Part shown: positions 1-8,671 of the stretch, piece by piece
Layout: each line of letters begins with the position of its first letter
How positions within the stretch are numbered: the first letter of the stretch is position 1
Source of the DNA: Planctomycetia bacterium
Lineage (GTDB): Bacteria > Planctomycetota > Planctomycetia > Pirellulales > PNKZ01
DNA length: 64,000 bases
NCBI GenBank assembly: GCA_021413845.1
Contig: JAIOPP010000099.1
Location: forward strand, 1 to 64,000
Direction of reading: 5' to 3'
Made by a program: the position numbers and the translations under genes
Notes under the pieces: generated by a model
Databases searched by the model: none
Told to the model about the DNA's origin: nothing
The model's input: only the letters and a program-made list of their open reading frames with translations

Positions 1-926
1 AAATCGTAGAGGTTGATCTGCGTGTTCGGGGTTTGGCCTTGATCCATGTAGCCGACCCGACCACCGACGCTGACGACGCTCTTCGGCAACGTCGCGCCGG
101 GAATCATCCAACGGGCGATGTCGGCTTGATGCACCCCTTGGTTGCCGAAGTCGCCGTTGCCGAAATCCCAGAACCAGTGCCAGTTGTAATGCACGAGGTT
201 GCCGTGGTGCGGTTGCTCCGGAGCGGGGCCGAGCCAGAGATTGAAATCGATTTCGGCCGGCGCCGGCGTAACCGGTTTCATCCCGATGCTTTTGCGTGGC
301 TTGTAGCAGAGCCCGCGCGAGACGACGAGCTTGCCGAACGTGCCCGCCTTCACGGCCACGGCCAGTTCGCTCCACGCCTTCGAGGCCCGATTCTGCGTCC
401 CGTGCTGCACGATGCGGTTGTGCTTCCGCGCGGCTTCGACGGCGATGCGCCCTTCGTGAATGTTGTGGCTGCAAGGCTTCTCGACGTAGACGTCTTTGCC
501 GGCCTCGCAGGCCCAGATGGTCATCAGCGCGTGCCAGTGGTTCGGCGTCGCGATCGAGACGGCATCGACGTTCTTGTCGTCGAGCGCCTTACGAATGTCT
601 TGTACTTGTTGCGGCTTGTCGGTCCGCTTCTTCTCGTCGATCTTCGAGAGATGCTTGGCGTAGGTTCGCGTGTCGGGATCGACGAGGTAGGCGACCTCGA
701 CATCGGCCATGTTGAAATATGCGCCGGTGTGCGCATGGCCTCGGCCGTTCAAGCCGGCGACGGCGACCCGCACGCGCTCGTTGGCTCCGATCGCGCGACC
801 CGACGATTTCGTGCCGCTGATGACGAAGCTCGAGCCGAACGTCGCGGCCGCGATCGCCGTGGTCGAGGCCTTCAGGAAATCGCGACGGGGAGTTTGCGCG
901 GTGGTCTTGCGAGGAGAGCGTGCCAT
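1..926 (-). CDS. Gfo/Idh/MocA family oxidoreductase, Tat-exported, 3' end outside window
   Basis: Reading the minus strand from the ATG at 924-926 gives an open frame to the window edge. The N-terminus carries a twin-arginine signal (RRDFLK near residue 14) followed by an A-rich hydrophobic stretch, so export through Tat is likely. A Rossmann NAD(P)-binding segment follows (VRVAVAGLNGRG), then EKP (VYVEKPCSHN), the usual substrate-side lysine motif of the Gfo/Idh/MocA family. Tryptophan-rich text (HYNWHWFWDFGNGD) is typical of the planctomycete secreted members. They are presumed to act on sugars or sugar derivatives in the periplasm; substrate unknown. The C-terminal domain is not in the window. 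The long plus-strand frame over the same bases is a shadow. Confidence 0.85.
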   Translation of the reverse strand, partial: MARSPRKTTAQTPRRDFLKASTTAIAAATFGSSFVISGTKSSGRAIGANERVRVAVAGLNGRGHAHTGAYFNMADVEVAYLVDPDTRTYAKHLSKIDEKKRTDKPQQVQDIRKALDDKNVDAVSIATPNHWHALMTIWACEAGKDVYVEKPCSHNIHEGRIAVEAARKHNRIVQHGTQNRASKAWSELAVAVKAGTFGKLVVSRGLCYKPRKSIGMKPVTPAPAEIDFNLWLGPAPEQPHHGNLVHYNWHWFWDFGNGDFGNQGVHQADIARWMIPGATLPKSVVSVGGRVGYMDQGQTPNTQINLYD

Positions 927-1081
927 GAGAAAAACTCCTGAAGTCGATGGCGAAGCGGAAGGGAGACGAACGGGGCGGGACGAACGGGATCAGTATAAGA
1001 GGAACCTCGGCCTATTGCCGGCTTTTTCCAGTCACCTGTGGTGAGTGCCGCTGCGCGATGAACTCTTTACAGTAGCCATCA

Positions 1082-4000
1082 TTAAGGCGGCGGCGGTGAG
1101 CCGAACAAAGCCTGTCCCGATCGGGCCGGCTTAAGCGGCGCGGGCGGTTCCACGACTCTCTCGACGGTGCCCTCGCTCGGCGGCGCGAGCTCTTCTTCCG
1201 AAACGATGCGCGTCTTCGATGCCGTGCGCAGCGGCCCGGCGGGCGCTACGTCGGCGGTCTTCGGTTCGTGCGTGGTGCGGCGCGCGCCGCGCGCGGGAGG
1301 CGTAGCCGGCTCGCCGCTCGGGGAGTTGAGTCGCGGCAACTGTTGCTGCTGTTGCGGCGGCGGAAGCACGGGTGGTTTCGGAATCGCCGGCATCAGATCG
1401 CCCCCGGCGTCGGGGTCGACGTCGAAGTCGCGACGGCGCGGCGCAGGGAGTTCGTTCGCCGTTCCACCGGCGGCGTCGCTGGGAACTTCTTCTCCCGTCG
1501 GCGGCAACCGGTCGAGCGCTTCGTACCATTGTTGCGGCACGTCGGGCGGTAGTTCCTCAGGCGGACACATCTCGGCGTTCGCCAGCAGTTCGTCCAGCGG
1601 GCGATCGATCCAGAGATTGTTGTCGTCGAGTTGCATCAAGCCGAGCTCGCGCACGAGGATCATGCGCGAGGCGTAGTGGTTGAGCCATACGCTCATGAAG
1701 TTGTTCTGCGAGCCCTGCAAGTCGTTGAGCGCGGTTAAGAGGTTCAAGGCCGCGGTCGGGCCGAGGCCGGCTGCGGCGGTGCCCGGCTGTACCGGGTCGG
1801 GCGGCTTGCTCAACACTTCGCGCGTCTGATCGACGCGGCGCGCGGCGATGACCACGGCGCGGCGCTGGATTTCGAGATTCACTTCGAGTTGCTTCAACGT
1901 CCGGAGCGTCTGCCGCAACGATTGGTTCACCGTATCTTCGTATTGAATATACGTCCGGCGATCACGCTGGTACTCGATCAACGCCGAGCGATAGTTGTTT
2001 CGTTCGACGAGCCGCGTGAACGGAGCGTCGAACTGCAAGCCGGCCCGGAGCGTACCGGTCGACGACTGGAACTTTACCGGGTTGTCGCCGCGCGTCGAGA
2101 GGTTGCCGTCGATCGTGATGTTTAAGGTCGAGAGGAGCGAACGGGCGTTGTACGCGATCAAGCGCCAAGAGTCGACGAGCGCGGCGCGGTTGTTCATCCA
2201 ATCGAGACGGTTCGCCCGCGCGATTTGCAGCCCGAGCTGCGGATCGAGCGCGATCGGGTTGAGCGTCACCGATTCGAGCCGCGACCGGACTTGCACCAGC
2301 GACGATTCCTGAATCAACGATGCCAGCCCCTTCGCCGTGACGACGAGCGAGTCGGTCGTTTGCTTGCGCGTGGCGGGCGCGAGCGTGGCTCGCAGCTTGA
2401 CCGCTTCGGCGGCGTTGAGGCCGAAGGCCGCTTCGAGATCGGCGAACGTCGCTTTGCTCTTAACGAGATCGGCGTCGAAGATCGCACTCTCTTCGGCGGT
2501 CATCGTTTGCCGGCGCGCATCACGCCCGGCTTCCCAGCGCTTCAAGTCGTCGCGAATCAAGTTGAGATTGACGGCCGTTTCCTTGCGGAACGCTTCGAGC
2601 CGGTCGAGGGCCATCGTGAGAATGTCGAGGTCGGGCGTGAGGGGCAAGTTGCCGAGTTCGTCGACGAAGTCTTCGACCCGTTCGTAGAGCGCGTTGGTCT
2701 TGGGATCGATAAACTGGAATTGGCGAATCAATTCATCGTCGAGCGCCATCGGCAGATCGGGAGGAAGGCCGATCAACGTGCGAACGTAGGTCTCCGTCGC
2801 GTTGTCGCGCGTGATCTCGCTTTGCAGCAACGTCGCTTTCGCGGTTTCGATGTTCTGGCGGAATTGATCGACCTGCGCGATGTCGATCGTGCCGGCTTCG
2901 AGGTTGGCGAGCAGCAGCTTGAGCGTGCGGAGTTGGGCATTTAGGTTTTGACGCGAGTTACGGATCTGCTGCGTCTGCTGGAGCAATCCGATGTAGCCGC
3001 CGATGGTTCCCGCCCCGCCGCCGGCAAACCCGGAGCCGACCGTTCCGCCGCCGACGGCGTTGCCGGTTCCGCCGCGACCGAAGCCGGTCGCATCGCCGAC
3101 GCCGCCGAAGCCGGTCGAGCCTTGGCCTGTGAACCCGGTAAGGCCTGTGCCGCCGAAGAACCCGCCGCGGCGTTGGGCACCGGTCGTGCCGCCGTCGCCG
3201 ACCGCGAGATTGGTGTAGAAGCCTTGCCGATAGCGCTCGAAGGCGCGCAAGTTGGCGAGCATCCCGCGCTCGACGATCGTGAGCTGCTCGAGAATGAAGC
3301 GCCGTCCGCCGGCGCGCAAGAGGGGCTGAATCAAACTGAAATTGAGAATCGTCGTATTCGAGTTCGTATCCGGGCCGGCGAATTGCCACACGATCGTGTT
3401 GATGAAGCCGACGAACAATTGACCGCCTGCGGCGAACTGGCGCTGGAAACGCAGGTTGTCGTTAATGCCGAGCGTGCTGCGGGAGAGACCGCCGGCGCTC
3501 GGGGCGTTCTTCGCTTGTTGCGTGTAGAGTAGCGGGTTGATGCCGCCGAAGAATTGCGTGTCGAAACGGAAACGCTCCGTGCTGACGTCGAGCGCCGAGA
3601 AGTACAGCTCTTCCAATTGCTGACGATAGTCGGGCTCGTTGACGATCGCCATCCGCACGGCGCCGTTGAGCGTGAGGTTTACGGTGCCGTCGTCGTCGAC
3701 ATCGGCGTAGGTGGCGAGTTGTTGGCGCCAGTAGGGACTCTGCACCGCCTTCAAATCGCCGTCGACGTGATAGTTGCGCGCCCCCTTCATGCCGTCGACG
3801 ACGTGCATGAAGACGTGTGAGTTGGGATCGTCGGGAGGCATCGGCGGATGATCGGGATTCGTCGGGTCGAAGTAGCGACTGCGCGGATCGTATTCCAACC
3901 GGAAGTTCGGCAGACCCCAACGGCCCGGCATGTTCTTCTGATCGAGGATGTGCGTGACTTCCCGATCGGCTTGCTGGCGATAGTACGTTCGCGTGCAGCC

Positions 4001-4108
4001 GCCGGCGCTGCTAAAAAGTAGGCCGAGCGCGCAACTGAAAAACAGCGCGACGTGCAGTCGTTGCCGGCGTGCGGCGCATGGCTCGGTAGTGACGCTAGGC
4101 ATAGTCAT
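1082..4108 (-). CDS. TolC-like outer membrane efflux protein, lipoprotein, unusually long
   Basis: 1008 residues. The N-terminus has a hydrophobic segment ending in a lipobox (FSSAGGC, Cys38), so it is probably lipidated. The body has the long alpha-helical repeats of the outer-membrane efflux (OEP/TolC) family, with two related halves. A Gly-rich insertion sits around residues 310-370 and a Pro/Gln-rich tail occupies the last ~120 residues. Usual TolC proteins are 450-500 residues, so this is about double. No inner-membrane pump or adaptor lies next to it. The start could also be the ATG six bases downstream (4102). TolC family membership is clear; its transport partner is unknown. Confidence 0.8.
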   Translation of the reverse strand: MTMPSVTTEPCAARRQRLHVALFFSCALGLLFSSAGGCTRTYYRQQADREVTHILDQKNMPGRWGLPNFRLEYDPRSRYFDPTNPDHPPMPPDDPNSHVFMHVVDGMKGARNYHVDGDLKAVQSPYWRQQLATYADVDDDGTVNLTLNGAVRMAIVNEPDYRQQLEELYFSALDVSTERFRFDTQFFGGINPLLYTQQAKNAPSAGGLSRSTLGINDNLRFQRQFAAGGQLFVGFINTIVWQFAGPDTNSNTTILNFSLIQPLLRAGGRRFILEQLTIVERGMLANLRAFERYRQGFYTNLAVGDGGTTGAQRRGGFFGGTGLTGFTGQGSTGFGGVGDATGFGRGGTGNAVGGGTVGSGFAGGGAGTIGGYIGLLQQTQQIRNSRQNLNAQLRTLKLLLANLEAGTIDIAQVDQFRQNIETAKATLLQSEITRDNATETYVRTLIGLPPDLPMALDDELIRQFQFIDPKTNALYERVEDFVDELGNLPLTPDLDILTMALDRLEAFRKETAVNLNLIRDDLKRWEAGRDARRQTMTAEESAIFDADLVKSKATFADLEAAFGLNAAEAVKLRATLAPATRKQTTDSLVVTAKGLASLIQESSLVQVRSRLESVTLNPIALDPQLGLQIARANRLDWMNNRAALVDSWRLIAYNARSLLSTLNITIDGNLSTRGDNPVKFQSSTGTLRAGLQFDAPFTRLVERNNYRSALIEYQRDRRTYIQYEDTVNQSLRQTLRTLKQLEVNLEIQRRAVVIAARRVDQTREVLSKPPDPVQPGTAAAGLGPTAALNLLTALNDLQGSQNNFMSVWLNHYASRMILVRELGLMQLDDNNLWIDRPLDELLANAEMCPPEELPPDVPQQWYEALDRLPPTGEEVPSDAAGGTANELPAPRRRDFDVDPDAGGDLMPAIPKPPVLPPPQQQQQLPRLNSPSGEPATPPARGARRTTHEPKTADVAPAGPLRTASKTRIVSEEELAPPSEGTVERVVEPPAPLKPARSGQALFGSPPPP

Positions 4109-4210
4109 CGACGATAGATTCGTCTGGCACTATGCGCAAACTTTAACGGTTCGAGCGACTTTGCGGGCACGTGCGGTAAGTCGAACTAAGTTCTTACGAA
4201 AGTGTTATCG

Positions 4211-4879
4211 ATGGCCGATTCCGAACGAAAACCGACGACGACTGCGGAAGATTGGCAACGCCGCTACGAGTTGGAAGAAACCCCTTGGGATAGCGGTCGC
4301 GTCGAGGTCGAGCTTCGTCGGTTGATCGAGAGCGGCGAACTGATAGCAGATGCGAACGGATCTGGGCGTGCGATCGAGCTCGGCTGCGGCACCGGAACGA
4401 ACGTGGTGTATCTCGCAGAGCAAGGCTTCACGACCACCGGCATCGACTTCGCGCCACCGGCGATCGCGCGAGCCGCTACGCGTGCTTCGCAAGCTACGTT
4501 CACGCCGCCGCTGCGCGCACCGACGTTCCTTACGGCCGATGTGACGAAGCTCGATGCGGTTGCGAAGCCCGACGGAGTCACCGGCCCATTCGATTTTCTG
4601 TTCGATCGAGGCTGTTACCACTGCATCCGTCGCGCGGGCCAACTCAGCGGCTATCTGGCGACCGTGCGGCGGTTGATGCCGGCCGGTTCGCGGCTACTGA
4701 TCCTTGCCGGCAATCCCGACGCCGGCGAAGTGGGCGGGCCACCGAAAGTGACTGCCGCGGAACTCGCCGGCGACTTCGAGAAAATCTGCCGCATCGATCG
4801 TTTGGTTGCGCGACGTTTCGAAGAGTCCGATGGCTCGTCCGGCCCGCTCGGCTGGAGCTTGCTGATGACGCGCCGCTAA
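4211..4879 (+). CDS. Class I SAM-dependent methyltransferase
   Basis: 222 residues from the ATG at 4211; a GTG three codons upstream is possible but less likely. The SAM-binding motif I is clear (IELGCGTGTN), followed by an acidic motif II (GIDFAPPAI). The motif W-D-S/T-G near the N-terminus (ETPWDSG) and the overall size match small-molecule methyltransferases of the thiopurine-methyltransferase-like/Methyltransf_25 type. The substrate cannot be told from sequence. The gene runs divergently from the TolC-like gene with a short shared upstream region and stands alone on this strand. Confidence 0.8.
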   Translation: MADSERKPTTTAEDWQRRYELEETPWDSGRVEVELRRLIESGELIADANGSGRAIELGCGTGTNVVYLAEQGFTTTGIDFAPPAIARAATRASQATFTPPLRAPTFLTADVTKLDAVAKPDGVTGPFDFLFDRGCYHCIRRAGQLSGYLATVRRLMPAGSRLLILAGNPDAGEVGGPPKVTAAELAGDFEKICRIDRLVARRFEESDGSSGPLGWSLLMTRR

Positions 4880-4886
4880 GCGAACG

Positions 4887-5099
4887 TTACTTCTTCTTCG
4901 CCTTGGTCTTCTTCGCAGGAGCCGGCTTCGCGGCAACTTTCGGTGCTGCGTCTTTCTTGGCGGCCTTCACCTTCACGTTCGTCTTCGCGTCCTTCGCTTG
5001 CGGTTTCGCGGCCGCTTGGGCCTTCGCGCCGCTCGAGCCGAACACGTTGCCCCAATTGGCCGAGAACTTCTTCGTCGTTCCGGAATGCAATACGGTCAT
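4887..5099 (-). CDS. Small Lys/Ala-rich basic protein
   Basis: 70 residues from the ATG at 5097-5099. The N-terminal ~20 residues (HSGTTKKFSANW) look like a defined conserved segment. The rest is a low-complexity tail of K, A and P ending in KKTKAKKK. Such tails are typical of nucleic-acid or ribosome-associated basic proteins, but no domain is recognised. The frame continues upstream into ettA, but that extension is antisense-like text, so I chose the internal ATG. It lies 34 bp downstream of ettA on the same strand and may be co-transcribed. Function unknown. Confidence 0.6.
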   Translation of the reverse strand: MTVLHSGTTKKFSANWGNVFGSSGAKAQAAAKPQAKDAKTNVKVKAAKKDAAPKVAAKPAPAKKTKAKKK

Positions 5100-5133
5100 C
5101 GTCGTGAGCCTTGGTGGAAGTGCGTGAGCGTTT

Positions 5134-6807
5134 CTAGTGCGCGAGTTTCTTATACTTGAAGCGGGCCGGTTCGTCTTCGTTCTGGCCGAGGCGGCGCTTC
5201 CGTTGCTCTTCGTACGTTTGGAAATTCCCTTCGCACCAATGCACATAGCCGTCTCCCTCGAAGGCGAGGATGTGCGTGGCGAGGCGATCGAGGAACCAGC
5301 GATCGTGGGAGATCACGACGACGCAGCCGGAGTAGTTTTGGATCGCTTCTTCGAGCGCGCGGAGCGTGTCGACGTCGAGATCGTTCGATGGTTCGTCGAG
5401 CAGCAAGACGTTTGAGCCGCGACGGAGGAGCTTCGCCAAATGCACGCGGTTGCGCTCGCCGCCGGAGAGCGTTCCTACGAGCTTCTGCTGGTCGGAGCCG
5501 CCGAAATTGAGACGCGCGACGAACGCCCGCGAGGCGATCCGCTTGCCGCCCATGTCGATATTGTCGAGACCGTCGGAGATTTCTTCCCACACGGTCTTGT
5601 TCGGATCGAGCGCGTCGCGGTTCTGATCGACGTAGCCGAGTTGCACCGTCTCGCCGACTTTGAGTTCGCCGGAATCAGGCGCTTCTTGGCCGACAAGCAT
5701 GCGGAACAGAGTCGTCTTGCCGGCGCCGTTGGGGCCGATGACGCCGACGATTCCGCCCGGCGGCAGGCGGAAGCTGAGGTTATCGATCAGCACCCGATCG
5801 CCGTACGACTTCGTGATGTTCTTCGCTTCGATCACCAACTCGCCGAGCTTCTTGCCCGGCGGGATCTGCATTTCGAATTCGCCTTCCTTCTCCTCGACGG
5901 ACTCCGCGGCGAGCTTTTCATAAGCGGTGATGCGGGCCTTGCTCTTCGCTTGCCGCGCCTTGGGAGACATGCGAATCCATTCGAGTTCGCGGGCCAAAGT
6001 TTTGCGCCGCGTGGCGGCTTCTCCTTCTTCCTTCTCCAGGCGAACTTGCTTCTGCACGAGCCAGCTCGAGTAATTTCCTTCGAACGGGTAGCCTCGGCCG
6101 CGCTCGATTTCGAGGATGTACTGCGCAACGTTGTCGAGGAAGTAGCGATCGTGCGTCACGGCGACGACCGTACCGGTGTAGGCGGCCAAGTGGCGCTCGA
6201 GCCAGTTGACGCTCTCGGCATCCAAGTGGTTCGTCGGCTCATCGAGCAGCAGTAGGTCGGGCTTCCAAAGCAGCATCTTGCAAAGGGCCACGCGCCGCCG
6301 CTCGCCGCCCGAGAGAGTCGCGACCGGGGCATCGCTCGGAGGTAATTGCATCGCATCCATCGCAATCTCGACTTGCCGATCGAGTTCCCAAGCGTTCAAG
6401 AGGTCGATCTTGTCTTGCACGCGGGATTGCTCGGCGAGGAGCTTGTCCATCTTGTCGGCGTCCATCGGCTCGCCGAGCTTCGCGTTGATTTCGTCGAAGC
6501 GGTTCAAGATGTCGCGCGTCGATTGCACCGCTTCCTGCACGTTGCCCCAAACGTCTTTGTCGGGATTCAGCTTCGGCTCTTGGGCGACGTAGCCGACGGA
6601 ATAGCCGTCGGTAAGCTTGGCTTCCCCTTCGAACTCTTTATCGAGCCCGGCCATGATCTTGAGCAGCGTACTTTTTCCGGAGCCGTTCTTGCCGAGCACG
6701 CCGATCTTGGCGCCGGGATAAAACGAGAGCCAAATATCCTTGAGCAGCTCGCGCGTGCCGAACTTTTTATTGAGGCCTTGGATCTGATAAATGTAGTGAG
6801 TGCCCAT
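5134..6807 (-). CDS. ettA: ABC-F ATPase, energy-dependent translational throttle protein
   Basis: 557 residues from the ATG at 6805-6807 (MGTHYIYQ), almost exactly the length of E. coli EttA (555). It has two ATPase domains in one chain and no membrane segments: Walker A GKNGSGKST near residue 40 and GPNGAGKTT in the second half, with two LSGGE(R) signatures and two LLLDEPTNHLD / LLLDEPSNDLD Walker B regions. The linker between the domains is highly charged, as in ABC-F proteins. EttA binds the ribosomal E site and gates translation according to the ADP/ATP ratio. The open frame extends ~115 codons upstream, but that part is low-complexity repeat text, so I reject it. Confidence 0.93.
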   Translation of the reverse strand: MGTHYIYQIQGLNKKFGTRELLKDIWLSFYPGAKIGVLGKNGSGKSTLLKIMAGLDKEFEGEAKLTDGYSVGYVAQEPKLNPDKDVWGNVQEAVQSTRDILNRFDEINAKLGEPMDADKMDKLLAEQSRVQDKIDLLNAWELDRQVEIAMDAMQLPPSDAPVATLSGGERRRVALCKMLLWKPDLLLLDEPTNHLDAESVNWLERHLAAYTGTVVAVTHDRYFLDNVAQYILEIERGRGYPFEGNYSSWLVQKQVRLEKEEGEAATRRKTLARELEWIRMSPKARQAKSKARITAYEKLAAESVEEKEGEFEMQIPPGKKLGELVIEAKNITKSYGDRVLIDNLSFRLPPGGIVGVIGPNGAGKTTLFRMLVGQEAPDSGELKVGETVQLGYVDQNRDALDPNKTVWEEISDGLDNIDMGGKRIASRAFVARLNFGGSDQQKLVGTLSGGERNRVHLAKLLRRGSNVLLLDEPSNDLDVDTLRALEEAIQNYSGCVVVISHDRWFLDRLATHILAFEGDGYVHWCEGNFQTYEEQRKRRLGQNEDEPARFKYKKLAH

Positions 6808-6893
6808 CGGCGACGGCTCGGCTTTATGTAGAGAAGGAATCGGTAGCAGGGAGACAATCGGGCATTTTATCAAATAAGGGGGCTCGCCGGGAA

Positions 6894-6922
6894 GAGGTCG
6901 GAGGTCAGGGGTCGGGGGTCGG
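6894..6922 (+). repeat. GGTCAGGGGTCGGGGGTC-type purine-rich repeat, copy 1
   Basis: Short degenerate tandem of the word GGGGTCGG, about 90 bp upstream of the ettA start. The core GTCAGGGGTCGGGGGTC recurs exactly after trxA and with one change before ilvE, always on the plus strand. Confidence 0.6.
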
Positions 6923-6963
6923 AAGAGAGAAAGGAGAGGAAGCCGCTCGTCGGCGGCGCGGTT

Positions 6964-6980
6964 CGCTTGCGGTTTCGCGA
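6964..6980 (+). repeat. CGCTTGCGGTTTCGCGA dispersed 17-mer, copy 1
   Basis: The same 17 bases occur at 24698-24714 and 35848-35864, all intergenic and all on the plus strand. Near copies occur inside the small basic protein gene (4995-5010) and near the end of the DUF2293 gene (14223-14239). Confidence 0.6.
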
Positions 6981-7870
6981 TTTGCGCGCGACACCGCCCT
7001 GATTCGCGCGATGTTTTTCGCGCGTGAATAAAACATCTCGAAAAAAAGATTCGTGCGCCGGCTCCGACGTTTCGGTCGGGCATCTTGTCGAACGTGTCTG
7101 CGCAGAACTGCATCCCGAGCGAGCGGTCGGCGCTTGCGATAGCCGCCGACACCCGCGGAGACGACGCACCGGACGACGCCCGAGGAGCGGCCGCGCTCCG
7201 CAGAGCGCCCCTCCGTTCGCTCCGTCGAGTTCCGAAGAACGCGCGGCGAAATCATTCGCCGGCCGTCGCGCACGTCATCCGCACGCGCGACGTCGCCGAA
7301 GCCCGACGTGCGACTGCCGAGCTGCGAGCGATACGGCGCGGAAGCGGAGCGCGAGTGGACCTCGGTCGCGCTTCGTTCCGGTCGATCGCCCGTAGGCCGT
7401 GAGCCGCAGGCCGCAGGCCGGGATGAGGCCCGAATACGCGCACGACGCACAAGCCGAAGCCTGCACGGCGCGAGCGGAGTTCGGTAACCATCGTCGCCTT
7501 GCGCCGACCGTAGTTCACTGAAGAATCCACGACTCGAACCGTTGCGGCCCGCCGCGTCGCATGACGACACAGTGGTCCTTCCGCAGTTCCCGGTTCGAGC
7601 GGTCGACTAGTCCGTGGCCGCGCGACGACAAGCGGCGTCACGCAGTCGCGGACATTCACACGGCGATTCGTCGTCGCGATGCAACCGCTCTCCGAAGCGA
7701 GCGGACTATCTCGTGCGCCGCGACGTGTCGAAATCTCTCGAAGATCGGAGTCACGCCCCATCCACGCCGCCGATCATCACACGCAAGTGCGACGACTTCA
7801 AGAAGACTATTTAGGCCGGCGGCTTTCGGATCGCGACTTTCGGGCGACGACTTTCGAGCGGCAACTCGCT

Positions 7871-8362
7871 TCACATTCCTTTCGGCCACGAGCGGGTCGC
7901 TTCGAGCGACTCGCCCGTTTCGAGCAAGCTCTTGAGGCTCGAGAGGATCATCGGCCAGCCGCCGGAGACCCCTTCGATGAGCTTCGAGTTCGGGAGGTCG
8001 ATGTCGTGCGTCACGGTAAGTTTGACGACTTCTCCCATCGTTTCCAGAACATAGGTCATGCGCGAGTAGCCTTCGGCCTTCAAGTGTGGTTGGAATTCGT
8101 TGCGCCAGGAGAGGACGAGCCGCTTCTCCGGTTCGATTTCCAACACCTCGCCGCTGTCGCCGACTCGGCCGTCGGGAATCATCAGCTTCCACGACGCGCC
8201 GACTTTCCACGCGCAGTCTTGCCATGTTTCGACCCAGAATCGCCGCGTGAGTTCCGGATCGACGAGCGCTTGCCACAGCTTCGCGGCGGTCGTGCGAATG
8301 TAGATGACGTACATGAACTTCGGCTTCGGACCGATCACGTCGGGCGTTTTCGATTCAGCCAT
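7871..8362 (-). CDS. SRPBCC/AHSA1-type START-like protein
   Basis: 163 residues from the ATG at 8360-8362. The sequence fits the Aha1-like (AHSA1) branch of the SRPBCC fold: an N-terminal strand with YIRTTAAKLWQALVDPELTRRFW, a central G.W.......G..GEVLEIEPEKRLVLSW pattern and a C-terminal helix with WPMILSSLKSLLETG. These are small proteins with a hydrophobic cavity; the ligand is rarely known. In bacteria such genes usually follow an ArsR-type regulator. Here only the tail of such a regulator precedes it, in the same frame (see next entry). Family confidence is high, cellular role unknown. Confidence 0.82.
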   Translation of the reverse strand: MAESKTPDVIGPKPKFMYVIYIRTTAAKLWQALVDPELTRRFWVETWQDCAWKVGASWKLMIPDGRVGDSGEVLEIEPEKRLVLSWRNEFQPHLKAEGYSRMTYVLETMGEVVKLTVTHDIDLPNSKLIEGVSGGWPMILSSLKSLLETGESLEATRSWPKGM

Positions 8363-8518
8363 CGGTTTGTTCCTCGAGTGCTTTTTAAGATCGGCGAGCG
8401 CTTGCACGCGGCACCGGTCGTACTTGCCGATCCACCGATTCGCGAGCTCTTGAATCGGCAGGGGATTGAGATAATACAGGCCGGCGGGCTCGGCGCGAAC
8501 TTCATCGTCGCGTGGCAA
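8363..8518 (-). pseudogene. Remnant of an ArsR-type regulator fused in frame to the SRPBCC gene
   Basis: The frame of the SRPBCC gene stays open upstream. It encodes GLYYLNPLPIQELANRW followed by a basic helix (KYDRCRVQALADLKKH), which strongly resembles the C-terminal end of ArsR regulators that normally precede AHSA1 genes (pattern YRLNP.PL..L..W...Y...). The helix-turn-helix half is absent: text further upstream is not ArsR-like. Only a TTG could start the extended product. I read this as a decayed regulator; a deliberate fusion with a shortened dimerisation tail is the alternative. Confidence 0.5.
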
Positions 8519-8671
8519 GCCGATGCCGAAGTGAAATAGCCCGCTCGTCGAAGCCCTGATGGTGAACGCTTCGCACTATCTCGGGATCGCGTTCACATCC
8601 GCCGGCAAGGTGATGAAGCGCTTGGGCGCGAAGACCGACTAGCGCTCAGCGGCGCTTAGGTTCAGCGGCTC

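Larger units (their letters stand above)
6808..7870. other. 1.06 kb gap with no convincing gene
   Basis: All frames here translate to arginine/serine-rich low-complexity text with no recognisable domain, and several overlapping frames are open at once, as expected of high-GC noncoding DNA. It holds a purine-rich short repeat (6894-6922), one copy of a dispersed 17-mer (6964-6980) and tandem GCCGCAGGC-type words around 7390-7430. The ettA promoter must lie at its left end. I see no tRNA or other structured RNA. Confidence 0.5.

Noticed and set aside
33-941. 302-residue plus-strand frame
   Set aside because: It is the antisense of a clear Tat-exported oxidoreductase on the minus strand and has no recognisable domain.
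2225-2944. Plus-strand frame inside the TolC-like gene
   Set aside because: Shadow frame, R/V/E-rich, no domain; the minus strand carries the outer-membrane efflux protein.
6808-7152. N-terminal extension of ettA
   Set aside because: The upstream part is repeat-derived text, and the length from the internal ATG matches EttA exactly.
7530-7560. GGTTCGAG-like T-loop text on the minus strand, suggesting a tRNA
   Set aside because: The bases around it cannot form a T-stem and no acceptor or anticodon arm is present.
6905-7570. 221-residue minus-strand frame in the gap upstream of ettA
   Set aside because: Arg/Ser low-complexity text made from repeat words, no domain, overlapping open frames on both strands.
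7679-8539. Plus-strand frame over the SRPBCC gene
   Set aside because: Antisense shadow of a clear AHSA1-type protein.
8531-8641. Short plus-strand frame ending KVMKRLGAKTD
   Set aside because: Protein-like composition but no start, no family recognised and too short; mentioned only as a possible fragment.
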